64,000 nt of DNA, from contig NZ_CP032097.1 in NCBI RefSeq assembly GCF_003544915.1, forward strand, positions 2,294,001 through 2,358,000, given 5' to 3'. Positions 34,751 through 44,008 of the stretch are shown piece after piece (position 1 is the stretch's first letter; each line of letters opens with the position of its first letter). The translations under genes and the position numbers were made by a program. This DNA is from Arcobacter ellisii (GTDB lineage Bacteria > Campylobacterota > Campylobacteria > Campylobacterales > Arcobacteraceae). The notes below the pieces were generated by a model that searched no databases, had not been told where the DNA came from, and saw nothing but the letters and a program-made list of their open reading frames with translations.

Positions 34751-36844
34751 TTATCTTTTTAAGTTTATTAAAGTATTTAATAAATCATCTGAAGTCGTTA
34801 TTGACTTAGCATTTGCTTCAAAAGCTCTTTGGAATACCATAAGATTAACTAAACTTTCACTTAAATCTGCTGTACTTAATTCTAATGTTTTACCCATTAC
34901 TTGTGCTGTTTTATTATTATTTAGATTATAAACAGGATCACCTGACTCATTAGTTTTAGCTAATAAGTTATTTCCTACTGGGTTTAAACCTCTATTATTA
35001 TTAAATACTGCAATTGCAATTTGTCCAATTGCAAAATCTGCCCCATCTTGTTTCATTGTAATTAAACCTGTACTATCAACAGAAAATTCTCCAAATGCTG
35101 AATCAGAAATTCCTAGTGTATCAAGTCTTAATTGTAAACTTCCTTTTGATGAAGTTTGATCAACTTTATTTACAATTTCTATAAACTCAGCTCCTGCACC
35201 TTTTCTTCCTGAATAATTTGCATTTACATCAATTGGTGTTAAGTTACCAACAATCCCTGCAGCTGTACCAGTGTTATCGTCTGAAACTTTCAATGAACCT
35301 GTAAATTCAACATCATAATTAGAATCTAAAGTTTGTATTACTAAATTACCATTTACATTTCTTGCTTCCACATATTTTGATAAATCTGGATTAGCATTTA
35401 TCTGAGCTACAAAATCATCAATTGAATCTGCATTATCAATTACCATATCAACTACTTGAGGTGGGTTGGCACCATTATTTGGAACAGGAATATTTTGTCC
35501 TAATTCTTTATCAAAGATACTAATAGCATAAGTAAAGTCTCTTTGTGTTCCATCTAATATTTGAGTAGGTGTATAAACATCTTGTTGTTTACCTGTAATT
35601 AATTTAGATAAAGCATCTCTTGAAGTCTCTAGTGCAGCAATTCCAGAACCTTTTTCAGCAGTTGTAGTTGTTTGATAATTTCCCTGAACAGTTACACCAC
35701 TTGCAACTTCTCCAACTTCAGATATTTTAAACTCTTTTCCAGGTATTAATGATTTTATTTGAATAATACCTTTTAACATATCAATATTATTTGTTGAAGA
35801 TGTATAAGTTTCTGTAGTGTTAAATACATCTGCTCCTCCTGAATCTATTGCCATTGTTGCAACAAGTCCAGGTATTTGAGAAATTTGATCTGCTAAAGCT
35901 TTATATGTAGCTATTTTTCCAGCATCTTTATCATACATAGCCATTTGAGCATCAGTTAATACACCACTTGGATCTCCATATACTGCTTGTTCAGCTGGGG
36001 TTAGTGAAGCATATAAATCATCTCTAAATGATTGACTTGATGAAGTTACTAAAAAATTTTGTGAATATTTATTTCCATCAATATACACATAAATTTGATG
36101 TCCATCACTTCCTATTATAGAATCAGCACCAGATTTAAAATTAATTTGTGATATTTGAGAAATAGATGTAGCAGATAAAGCATCTGGTTCATCTTTTATT
36201 TTTTGTAACCAACCTGTATAATCTTTTATAGCTTCTTCTATATCTGATACTTTAGCTGATTTTGTTTTTCCTCCATCTCCACTAAATACACTTGTAGAAT
36301 CTGATTTTGCTGTTAAACTATAATCTGTTGATTTTGCTGTTATAGTTTCTACATATGTACCATGTCTAATTATTTTAGAACTCAAAAGCTTTGTATAATC
36401 AGAAGTAAATACACTTGTATTTGGATTTGTACTTGTTACATCATTTTGGCTATCAATTGGACTCATCATCCAACCTTGAACTTCATTCCCACCAGCATTT
36501 TGAAGGGTACCATTATCTCCCATTCTAAAATTTCCTGCTCTTGTATAAAAAGTTTCAGCTGTTCCAATTGTATTTTTATTTATTACAGTAAAAAATCCAT
36601 CTCCATCTAAAGCCATATCATAATTTACACCAGTTAATTTTGTACCACCCTGAGTATATAACTTTTCAGAATCAAGTACTAATGACCCTTTTCCTATTCT
36701 GTCTTGATACATTTGATCGGCAAACGAAATTCTTGATGCTTTATATCCAATTGTATTTACGTTTGCAATATTATTAGACTCATTATCTAATGCTTTTTGT
36801 TGTGCTGATAATCCTGAGATTCCTGTCCAAAGTGCACCTATCAT
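34751..36844 (-). CDS. flgE: Flagellar hook protein FlgE
   Basis: The 697-residue hook protein starts MIGALWTGISGLSAQQKALD and has the rod/hook family motif SNNIANVNTIGYK. The C-terminal helix reads SLVNLMVFQRAFEANAKSIT. The central 500 residues form the large outer domains. It is bigger than E. coli FlgE (402) but similar in size to Campylobacter hook proteins. Its ribosome-binding site AAAGGA is preceded by two hairpins. It is the larger of two FlgE-type genes here and the likely main hook subunit. Confidence 0.95.
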   Translation of the reverse strand: MIGALWTGISGLSAQQKALDNESNNIANVNTIGYKASRISFADQMYQDRIGKGSLVLDSEKLYTQGGTKLTGVNYDMALDGDGFFTVINKNTIGTAETFYTRAGNFRMGDNGTLQNAGGNEVQGWMMSPIDSQNDVTSTNPNTSVFTSDYTKLLSSKIIRHGTYVETITAKSTDYSLTAKSDSTSVFSGDGGKTKSAKVSDIEEAIKDYTGWLQKIKDEPDALSATSISQISQINFKSGADSIIGSDGHQIYVYIDGNKYSQNFLVTSSSQSFRDDLYASLTPAEQAVYGDPSGVLTDAQMAMYDKDAGKIATYKALADQISQIPGLVATMAIDSGGADVFNTTETYTSSTNNIDMLKGIIQIKSLIPGKEFKISEVGEVASGVTVQGNYQTTTTAEKGSGIAALETSRDALSKLITGKQQDVYTPTQILDGTQRDFTYAISIFDKELGQNIPVPNNGANPPQVVDMVIDNADSIDDFVAQINANPDLSKYVEARNVNGNLVIQTLDSNYDVEFTGSLKVSDDNTGTAAGIVGNLTPIDVNANYSGRKGAGAEFIEIVNKVDQTSSKGSLQLRLDTLGISDSAFGEFSVDSTGLITMKQDGADFAIGQIAIAVFNNNRGLNPVGNNLLAKTNESGDPVYNLNNNKTAQVMGKTLELSTADLSESLVNLMVFQRAFEANAKSITTSDDLLNTLINLKR

Positions 36845-36869
36845 GATATATCCTTTATATTAAGGTTTA

Positions 36870-36914
36870 ATGAACTTTTATGTTCATATATTAATACTTA
36901 ATAAAGTACTAATA
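36870..36914 (-). promoter_or_regulatory. Two hairpins in the leader of flgE
   Basis: Hairpin A is TATTAATACTT (36889-36899) against AAGTACTAATA (36904-36914) with loop AATA and one wobble or mismatch. Hairpin B is ATGAAC (36870-36875) against GTTCAT (36882-36887). They lie between the two FlgE-type genes; possible roles are transcript processing or control of hook translation. Confidence 0.5.
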
Positions 36915-36922
36915 TAAAAACA

Positions 36923-38392
36923 CTATCTTTTCATTTCAATAGCAGCTTTTATAAATTCATCTGAAGTTGTAATTGATTTTGAGTTTGCTTCAAATGCTTT
37001 TTGATATATTAATAATGTACTTAGTGTATTTCCAAAATTAATATTTGCATTTTCTAAAGAATTTGAAACCATGGTATTCATTTTATCTGCATTATAAGCA
37101 GCTCCTGACTCTCTTGTGGCTCTAAAATAATTTCCACCTTCAGCATCTAAACCTTGTACATTTTTAAAGTTTGCTGTTGATATTTTTCCTACTAAAAAAT
37201 CGTTATCACCATTTGATACATAAACAAACCCATCATTTGAAATAGAAACTTCTCCCTTAGCATCGGGAACTAATCCTAAAGCATTTAATCTTAAGTTTAT
37301 TTCACTTGTACCAATTACTGCATTATTGCCATAAGCTAATACATTAGTTATTTCTAAAAATTTCCCATCTGCATTTTCAATAGCATTTTTTAATGCATCC
37401 CTTGATGTTTGAACCATAGCTAAACCTGACCCTAAAGTTGCATTTTGCAACTTAGATACAGGTGCAAAATCACTATTTACATTTGCATCAATAAGAGTAA
37501 ACTCTTTTCCTGCGACTAATCCTTCAATAGTTAATATACCTGTATTTGTATCAACACTAGACTTAAATCCTTGACTATTAGAAATTCTATCTGCTAAATT
37601 TTTTAAAGTAGTTTCAACATCTGTATCAAAATTTTCTCTAATAATACTATTATTGATTTTCACTGAAATATAATCATTTTCATCATTTAATTGTGACAAT
37701 AATGAAGAAAAATTCACTTGAGAAACTTGACTTAAAGAAGGAACAGAAGCAGCATCTGGATTTGATTGAAAAAGTTTTAATTTTTCAGTATAATCACTTT
37801 TTAATAACTCAACATCATTTATTTTTGAACTTGCTGTTTTATAATTATTTCCTTTTTGAGTATTCAAATCATTTACTGCTGATGAATAAAAATCTGTTGC
37901 TCTTGCATTTACATTATAAACAGTTGTATCATTACTAATATCCAAAGAAGTGATTTGTCTTGAAAATTCATTTGAAAAACTACTATCATTTGCATTTGAT
38001 GATACTATAGTTCTATTTTGTGGAGTTAATCCTAATACTTTCAAATTATTTTGTGATTCAAGTATTCCATCTTCTGCTTGTTGAAAATTACCTGCTCTTG
38101 TGTAAAATGTCTCTCCTGTTTTTCTATCATTAAGAACAAAAAAACCATCACCTTCTATTGCAACATCTAAATTTACATTTGTTGGTTTTATATAACCTTG
38201 TGTAAATTGTTTGTCTATACTTTGAGTACCTACACCTTTTCCATATCTTGATTTATACATTAAATCTTCAAAAGTAATATCATCAAGTTTATGTCCAACA
38301 GTATTTGAATTAGAAGCATTATTTGATTCAACAGAAATTGCTTTATCAAAGGTATATATACCTGTCATTCCGTTCCATAATGCTCCAATCAT
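36923..38392 (-). CDS. FlgE-like hook/basal-body protein (paralogue)
   Basis: The 489-residue protein has the same N-terminal frame (MIGALWNGMTGIYTFDKAIS) and C-terminal helix (TLLIYQKAFEANSKSITTSD) as FlgE, but lacks about 200 residues of the outer domains. Its rod motif has drifted to SNNASNSNTVGHK, where FlgE has SNNIANVNTIGYK. C. jejuni also has two FlgE genes, so a paralogue is not unique. It could form a hook-cap-proximal segment or be a minor hook subunit. It is flanked by flgD and flgE. Confidence 0.88.
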   Translation of the reverse strand: MIGALWNGMTGIYTFDKAISVESNNASNSNTVGHKLDDITFEDLMYKSRYGKGVGTQSIDKQFTQGYIKPTNVNLDVAIEGDGFFVLNDRKTGETFYTRAGNFQQAEDGILESQNNLKVLGLTPQNRTIVSSNANDSSFSNEFSRQITSLDISNDTTVYNVNARATDFYSSAVNDLNTQKGNNYKTASSKINDVELLKSDYTEKLKLFQSNPDAASVPSLSQVSQVNFSSLLSQLNDENDYISVKINNSIIRENFDTDVETTLKNLADRISNSQGFKSSVDTNTGILTIEGLVAGKEFTLIDANVNSDFAPVSKLQNATLGSGLAMVQTSRDALKNAIENADGKFLEITNVLAYGNNAVIGTSEINLRLNALGLVPDAKGEVSISNDGFVYVSNGDNDFLVGKISTANFKNVQGLDAEGGNYFRATRESGAAYNADKMNTMVSNSLENANINFGNTLSTLLIYQKAFEANSKSITTSDEFIKAAIEMKR

Positions 38393-38401
38393 TTTATTTC
38401 C

Positions 38402-39082
38402 TTAAAATATTTTTGTTATTGATGAAAATGGTAAAGTTGTTAATTTATCAGAATAAACAGGTACTGAAACTCCAGCTAAAGTATATTTATGATCAGCAAC
38501 TATTTCATTATTTTCATCAAGTAATGTTAATTTACCATCACTTACTAAAGGCGATCCTGGAGCAGTTAAAACTATTTTTTTACCTGTCTTATTTCCATCT
38601 TCATCAAGTATTTCACCATTTACATTATAATTAACTATTTGATTTTTAGTTGCATCTGTAGGATCTTCTAATATAACTCTATCCTCAAGATATAATATTT
38701 GTTGTGCTTTTACTTGAATTTCGCCATCAACATTTTCTATAGATCTAACAGTATAAGCTTTTGTTATACCATCTTCTCCAACATTTCCATCTTCTATATT
38801 TTTCCCAATAACACCTGTAGCATTTGATAATGCTGTTTGAGAATAAGCAGTTTGCATTGCTTGCATAGCTTTAATCATCTCTTGATTTGTATTGATTGTT
38901 GACATTTGCATCTGTGTAGATAACATTTGTGCAGAATCCATAGGTTTTGTTGGGTCTTGTAATTTAAGTTCTTGAATCATTAATTTTAAAAAATCATTAC
39001 TTGTTAACTGATCATTACTAATAGAAGTTGTATATGAATTACCATCTACTCCAACATTTGAGTTTACTGAAATTTCTGCCAT
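38402..39082 (-). CDS. flgD: Hook assembly cap protein FlgD
   Basis: This 226-residue protein has the FlgD N-terminal motif SNDFLKLMIQELKLQDPTKPMDSAQML (given here by its core, FLKLMIQELKLQDPTKPMD, about residues 31-49). A beta-rich C-terminal part follows. FlgD caps the growing hook. It is 9 bases from fliN and from the FlgE-like gene. Confidence 0.93.
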   Translation of the reverse strand: MAEISVNSNVGVDGNSYTTSISNDQLTSNDFLKLMIQELKLQDPTKPMDSAQMLSTQMQMSTINTNQEMIKAMQAMQTAYSQTALSNATGVIGKNIEDGNVGEDGITKAYTVRSIENVDGEIQVKAQQILYLEDRVILEDPTDATKNQIVNYNVNGEILDEDGNKTGKKIVLTAPGSPLVSDGKLTLLDENNEIVADHKYTLAGVSVPVYSDKLTTLPFSSITKIF

Positions 39083-39091
39083 TTTATTCTC

Positions 39092-39379
39092 CTAAATCAT
39101 ATGTTCTTCAAAGAAGTACCTAACTACATTATCAGAATCCATTGAATCTTGAACTCTTACAGCCAACTTATCATCTATTACGATAATATCTCCCGTACCA
39201 ATAATTCTTGAGTTAACATAAATTTCACCACCTGAACCTGCTGGTTTATGTAAAGAAATTATATCTCCATCTCCCAATCTTAGAAATTCGGAAATACTAA
39301 TATTTGTATTACCTAACATTACATCAACAACTATTTCGGTATCTACTAATAAATCATATTCTCTTTCACTAATTTCCAT
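39092..39379 (-). CDS. fliN: Flagellar switch protein FliN
   Basis: The 95-residue protein is a bare SpoA domain. VDVMLGNTNISISEFLRLGDGDIISL is the key stretch, and VNSRIIGTGDIIVIDDKLAVRV the second half. FliN tetramers form the base of the C ring. It is one of two FliN-type domains in the window; the other is the C-terminus of FliY. No obvious Shine-Dalgarno precedes the ATG. A candidate -10 lies in the 75-base gap upstream. Confidence 0.92.
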   Translation of the reverse strand: MEISEREYDLLVDTEIVVDVMLGNTNISISEFLRLGDGDIISLHKPAGSGGEIYVNSRIIGTGDIIVIDDKLAVRVQDSMDSDNVVRYFFEEHMI

Positions 39380-39408
39380 ATTAATACTTTGTCAAATTAT
39401 TTTACTAA

Positions 39409-39414
39409 ATTATA
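39409..39414 (-). promoter_or_regulatory. Candidate internal -10 before fliN
   Basis: TATAAT on the minus strand (39414 to 39409) lies about 30 bases upstream of the fliN ATG in a 75-base gap, with TTGAAC further upstream at poor spacing. Weak candidate because the whole gap is A/T-rich. Confidence 0.35.
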
Positions 39415-39454
39415 TCATAAAGTTCAAATATTTATACCTTATAATATCTTTTAG

Positions 39455-40114
39455 CTATATAACTAAATCTAGTGATTCCAACATTGAAGCAACTTTTGCT
39501 TCTATATTTCCATCAAAATTACCTAAATCACTAGCAATTACAACACCACCTGCTACAACATTTGGATCTTGATGCAACTCAATAAAAGCTTCTAAATTCA
39601 GTTGTGATTTTAAAATGGCATAATCTTTAGGATTTAAGTGGATTTGTACTTTTGATGCTGTTTTTATTTTTTCAAGTAAATGTGAAATTGTCTGTTTTGC
39701 AATTTTTGCAGAATTTTCTCCAACTTCAATATTAATTATTTTTTGTGCAATTGCAATTGAGGTTTTTAATAATTTTGTTTCCATTTGAAAAGTAGCTTGT
39801 TCAAAAAAAGCTGCATAATGTTTCAAATCTTTTATTGCCTGAACTACTTGGGCATCTACATCTTTCCCTTTTATTCCGTCATTTTCTATATTTGTTACTT
39901 TTTCTGAAATCTCATTTAACTTTAAAGATAAATTTCTTACTTCAATTAATAATGGATCAACTTTACCATTTATCTCTCTATCATCTAAAATTGCTTTTGA
40001 ATTAACTACATTATTTGTTTCTACTTGATTATTAATAAAATTTCCTAGTTCATATTTTTGAACTTCTTCATTTTTACCTATAATTTTTGCGCTTGAATAT
40101 ACATTATCTGCCAT
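39455..40114 (-). CDS. fliH: Flagellar export ATPase regulator FliH
   Basis: This 219-residue protein has a polar N-terminal half with coiled-coil potential (about 60-95) and a C-terminal FliH/V-ATPase E-like domain (about 115-215). IAIAQKIINIEVGENSAKI and VQIHLNPKDYAILK are characteristic segments. FliH binds FliI and links it to the switch and FlhA. Its ATG overlaps the fliG stop by one base. Confidence 0.9.
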   Translation of the reverse strand: MADNVYSSAKIIGKNEEVQKYELGNFINNQVETNNVVNSKAILDDREINGKVDPLLIEVRNLSLKLNEISEKVTNIENDGIKGKDVDAQVVQAIKDLKHYAAFFEQATFQMETKLLKTSIAIAQKIINIEVGENSAKIAKQTISHLLEKIKTASKVQIHLNPKDYAILKSQLNLEAFIELHQDPNVVAGGVVIASDLGNFDGNIEAKVASMLESLDLVI

Positions 40115-41121
40115 TAGTTATTCTCTCTATCAATTAAACCATCTTCAATAAGTTTTTGTGCAACATCAAGCATTTTTCTTTGTGCTGCTTCGATATCTTT
40201 AATTTTAACTTTAGTTGACATTTCAAACTCTTCTTTAAATCTATCTCTTGCTCTTTGAGACATAGAATTTGTCACTTTTTCCATATCCTCTTCTGTTGCA
40301 TTTTTCATCGCAATTACGACATCATTTGTTTCAACATTTTGTAGAATTTTCATAATATGTTCTGTTTCTAAATTTAATAAATCTTCAAATACAAACATAT
40401 TCTCTTTTATTTTTGTTGCTAATGATGTATCAATACCATTGATATTTTTCAAAATATCCTGTGCTTTTGGTCCTAATTTATTCAACATATCAGCAACAAC
40501 TTTTACACCACCAACATCAACAATAGATGATAATAAAGATTCTAGTTTCTTTTCAAGAACTAATGATATTGTTCTTACAACATCAGGTGAAACATCTTTT
40601 ATTGTTGCTATTTGAATTGTTACTTTTACTCTTATTTCTTCATCTAATTGCATTAATACTTCTGCTGATTTTGATGGGTCCATATGAGATAAAATAACAG
40701 CGATTGTGTGTGGTGATTCATCTTTAATGAAATCACTTAACTGTTTTGGATTAATACCATCTAAATAAGAAAATGCTTGAGAAGCTAATTTCATTTTTGA
40801 AAGTTTTGCTAAAACTTCATCAGCTTCTGCTTTTCCAAGAGATTTATATAAAATATCTCTTGCAAAATCATATCCACCTGAACTAATAAAACCTTTTGTT
40901 CTCACATATAAATGAAATTCTTCTAGTATAGCTAATGATACTTCTTTATTTATAGATGAAATCTGGGTAATTGCAGTAGAAATATTTTCCACCATATCTT
41001 TTTCTAAATGTTGAAAAATTTTAACAGTAGAATCTTCTCCAATTAAAACGAAAAATCTAGCTACTTTTTCTAACATTGACATTCCTTTTAGAATGTCATG
41101 TTCTTTTATACTCTCTGCCAT
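40114..41121 (-). CDS. fliG: Flagellar motor switch protein FliG
   Basis: The 335-residue protein has the three ARM-like FliG domains. SPHTIAVILSHMDPSKSAEVLM (abbreviated by its core HTIAVILSHMDPSKSAEVL) marks the middle domain, and FVFEDLLNLETEHIMKIL starts the C-terminal torque domain. MSQRARDRFKEEFE contains charged residues that face the stator. It sits on the FliF C-terminus and is encoded 10 bases after it. Confidence 0.97.
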   Translation of the reverse strand: MAESIKEHDILKGMSMLEKVARFFVLIGEDSTVKIFQHLEKDMVENISTAITQISSINKEVSLAILEEFHLYVRTKGFISSGGYDFARDILYKSLGKAEADEVLAKLSKMKLASQAFSYLDGINPKQLSDFIKDESPHTIAVILSHMDPSKSAEVLMQLDEEIRVKVTIQIATIKDVSPDVVRTISLVLEKKLESLLSSIVDVGGVKVVADMLNKLGPKAQDILKNINGIDTSLATKIKENMFVFEDLLNLETEHIMKILQNVETNDVVIAMKNATEEDMEKVTNSMSQRARDRFKEEFEMSTKVKIKDIEAAQRKMLDVAQKLIEDGLIDRENN

Positions 41122-41131
41122 TTATTAGCCT

Positions 41132-42850
41132 TTATTTAAAATTACTATTACCTTCATTTAATAATAATTCAATCATTCTTGCAATTTCAGCTGGATTATT
41201 ATTTATATCTTTGTCTAATTCTTCAATAAATACTTCATATTTTGCTGCAGATTCTTCATCTAAACCTTCAATATTATTTAGTATTTGACTTTTAACTTTT
41301 GATTTAAGTCTTCCTTGTGCTGTACTTGAATCAAATTCATTTTCATAATCAGTTAACATATCACTAACTAGATTTTCATCATTACCATCAACTTTTTGTC
41401 TTGTACCATCACCTAATATAACAATTTCATTAGATGCAATGAATTTCTTATAAAACACAAAAAGCAATATTGCTGCAATAATATATTGAATATATTCACT
41501 AAAATCTTTTAGAAGAGATCTTACCATTGTAACTGTATCAACAGAATCCTCTGAAATTACAACTGCATTTCCATTTGCATCAACAGTTTGAGCTATCTGA
41601 TCTAAAGGTTTAACACCAATAAATTTGAAATCTTTAACTGTAACCTTATCTCCCCTTGCTTTATCATACCCAATTGTATCTTGTACTATTGATTCTAAAG
41701 AACTTATAAACTCATCTTTATTGGGAACATCTTTTAAAACAGAAGAGTCAAAAGTTACAGCTGCTGTTATTCTTTTTATATTCATATAGTTATTATCTTT
41801 TTGACTAATAACTTTCTTTGAAATTTCATAATTTGTAACAGTATTTGTACCTTCACTATTTGAAGCTATATTTGAATTTCCTGTTCCAGTTGTTGGTGTT
41901 TGAATATTATTATCAACACCAGCAACACCACCATTATTTGATGGCATTCCTTGAGAATTTGATGTATTTTCAATAACTTGTTGAGAACGAATACTTCCTT
42001 CTGGATTATAAATCTCTTCTTCTATATCTTTTTTTATAAAATCCAATGACATTGTAACTTTTGCTACAACTCTACCAACACCAACAAATGGTTCTAAAAG
42101 TGCTACAACTTTTTTAGAATACTCTTCTTCTAAATCTGATTTATATTTGTTTTGAGTAGTAGATTTTTGATTATTAAGATCATCAGCTGACATCTCTAAT
42201 AAACTTCCATCTTGGTCAATTAGTTGGATATTCTCTTCTTTTAAATTAGGAACTGCAGAAGCTATAAAATTCTTAATTCCATCAATTTGTTTTTGTGTTA
42301 AAAATACACCTGGTTTTAAAGATATCATTGCAGAAGCAGTTGTATCAGCTTTTTTCTCAGTAAAAATCGTATCTTTTGGAATTGCAACTTTTACACTTGC
42401 TCTTAAAACTCCTGTTAATGATTCTAAAGAACGTGAAAGTTCACCTTCTAATGCTCTTAAATACTTAACATTATTTTCAAAATTTGTTGTACCTAATGAA
42501 GATTTTTCAAAAATTTCCCAACCAACATGTTTACTTGTTGCAGCTTCACTTGTTACTAATTTGATTTTTGCGATATTAATAAACTCTTTTGATGTTTTTA
42601 AAGTAAGATTATTTCCAGAACCAATAACAGCAAACTGAATACCTGAAGCTTCTAATTCATCGCTTGCTAACATCACTTGTGATTTAGTTAAATTTGAAGC
42701 TATAGTGTAGTTTAATTTTTTATCTTCTGCTTTAATACTTGAATAAATTAATAAACCAACTAATAATATAAATAGTAAAGAAAATCCTCCTATTATAACA
42801 GCTCTTTGTGCTGTGTTTAAATTATTTATAAACTTTAAAAGTTGATCCAT
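41132..42850 (-). CDS. fliF: Flagellar MS-ring protein FliF
   Basis: The 572-residue protein has two membrane helices (about 16-38 and 440-462), a large periplasmic region with ring-building motifs, and a cytoplasmic C-terminal tail (about 510-572) that binds FliG. RVVAKVTMSLDFIKKDIEEE is a typical RBM3 stretch. The region at about 300-345 (N/S/G/T-rich) is the variable periplasmic beta-collar insertion. It follows flgB by 16 bases. Confidence 0.97.
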   Translation of the reverse strand: MDQLLKFINNLNTAQRAVIIGGFSLLFILLVGLLIYSSIKAEDKKLNYTIASNLTKSQVMLASDELEASGIQFAVIGSGNNLTLKTSKEFINIAKIKLVTSEAATSKHVGWEIFEKSSLGTTNFENNVKYLRALEGELSRSLESLTGVLRASVKVAIPKDTIFTEKKADTTASAMISLKPGVFLTQKQIDGIKNFIASAVPNLKEENIQLIDQDGSLLEMSADDLNNQKSTTQNKYKSDLEEEYSKKVVALLEPFVGVGRVVAKVTMSLDFIKKDIEEEIYNPEGSIRSQQVIENTSNSQGMPSNNGGVAGVDNNIQTPTTGTGNSNIASNSEGTNTVTNYEISKKVISQKDNNYMNIKRITAAVTFDSSVLKDVPNKDEFISSLESIVQDTIGYDKARGDKVTVKDFKFIGVKPLDQIAQTVDANGNAVVISEDSVDTVTMVRSLLKDFSEYIQYIIAAILLFVFYKKFIASNEIVILGDGTRQKVDGNDENLVSDMLTDYENEFDSSTAQGRLKSKVKSQILNNIEGLDEESAAKYEVFIEELDKDINNNPAEIARMIELLLNEGNSNFK

Positions 42851-42866
42851 AAAATAGTTATCCTAA

Positions 42867-43274
42867 TTAATTTTTTGACGAAGATTCAATTACTGATCTA
42901 AATAGTTTAGAATCTCTTTTTATAGATGATTGTATTGCATCGAAAATAATTTTATTTTTTGATTGTTCACCCATTTGACTATCTAAATTTACATTATTTC
43001 CATCATTTTGTTCTTCTAAACCTTGCACTTGAACTAATTTTGGATTTGAGAAATTTGATAAAGAATTTATACTTGAAATATGTTTTGAATCAGTTTGTTT
43101 TAATTGTAAAGTATTATTAAAACTTGAATTTTTCAATTCATCTTCAAAAACTAAGTCTTGAGTTTTATAATTTGGTGTATTTATATTTGCAATATTACTC
43201 GAAATAACTTTTTGTCTTTCGCCTCTAAAATTCAACTGTTGAAAAAGTGTACTAGATACGCTACTTGCTTCCAT
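42867..43274 (-). CDS. flgB: Flagellar rod protein FlgB
   Basis: The 135-residue protein has the rod motif RQKVISSNIANINTPNYKTQDLVFE (core NIANINTPNYKTQDLVFE) near residues 20-45 and a C-terminal rod helix. FlgB is the most proximal rod subunit. It overlaps flgF by one base and lies beside fliF, away from flgC and fliE. Confidence 0.95.
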   Translation of the reverse strand: MEASSVSSTLFQQLNFRGERQKVISSNIANINTPNYKTQDLVFEDELKNSSFNNTLQLKQTDSKHISSINSLSNFSNPKLVQVQGLEEQNDGNNVNLDSQMGEQSKNKIIFDAIQSSIKRDSKLFRSVIESSSKN

Positions 43275-43993
43275 TATTTAGTATTACTCCCAATTTTTTC
43301 AATTAAACCTGCATTTAATTCATCAATAGATTTTATTGCTTTTTGTGATTGGTCAAATCTTCTATGTGCATCAATTAATTCTACCATTGCAGTAACTGAA
43401 TTTACATTAGATTTTTCAACAGCACCTTGAACTATCATGTTATCATTATTCTCAAATATTTCCATCTCATTTTGATTTTTTACACTATAAGTATTATCAC
43501 CAATTTTTTCAAGATTTGTATAAGGAATTTTTACTACACCGACTTGTGCTTCAAAACCATTTTCAATAACAATTGGCTCATTATCTGCATTTAATACATT
43601 ATTTCCATTTGAATCCACTAAAAAGTTATCTAAATTTTTAAAAGCTCCATCCCTTGTATATACAATATCTCCATTTTGATTTTGAACTTTAAAAAAAGTA
43701 TCCGGTGCATTCATTGCAAAATCCAAATTATTTCCAGTCATTACAATTGGACCAGCTTCAGGATTAATATATTTTGAATCAATTTTTGGAATATTATTTG
43801 TGACAATATTATTTACAGTTGGTGCTTTATTTTCAGACTGCATTCTTTCTAAATAATAATTAAATGTAGTTTCAGTTGTACCTTCTTGTTTAAATCCAAA
43901 AGTATTAACATTTGCTAAATTATTACTTATTTGATCTAATCGATTAATTTGATTAACCATTGATGCGGCAAGAGGATAAACACCTTGATTCAT
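43274..43993 (-). CDS. flgF: Flagellar basal-body rod protein FlgF
   Basis: The 239-residue protein has the rod N-terminal motif LDQISNNLANVNTFGFKQEG and the C-terminal VNSVTAMVELIDAHRRFDQSQ. The moderate size and lack of a hook-type outer domain indicate FlgF; FlgG is encoded separately on the other strand. FlgF forms part of the distal-proximal rod transition. Confidence 0.88.
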   Translation of the reverse strand: MNQGVYPLAASMVNQINRLDQISNNLANVNTFGFKQEGTTETTFNYYLERMQSENKAPTVNNIVTNNIPKIDSKYINPEAGPIVMTGNNLDFAMNAPDTFFKVQNQNGDIVYTRDGAFKNLDNFLVDSNGNNVLNADNEPIVIENGFEAQVGVVKIPYTNLEKIGDNTYSVKNQNEMEIFENNDNMIVQGAVEKSNVNSVTAMVELIDAHRRFDQSQKAIKSIDELNAGLIEKIGSNTK

Positions 43994-44008
43994 TACTACT
44001 CCCTTAAA

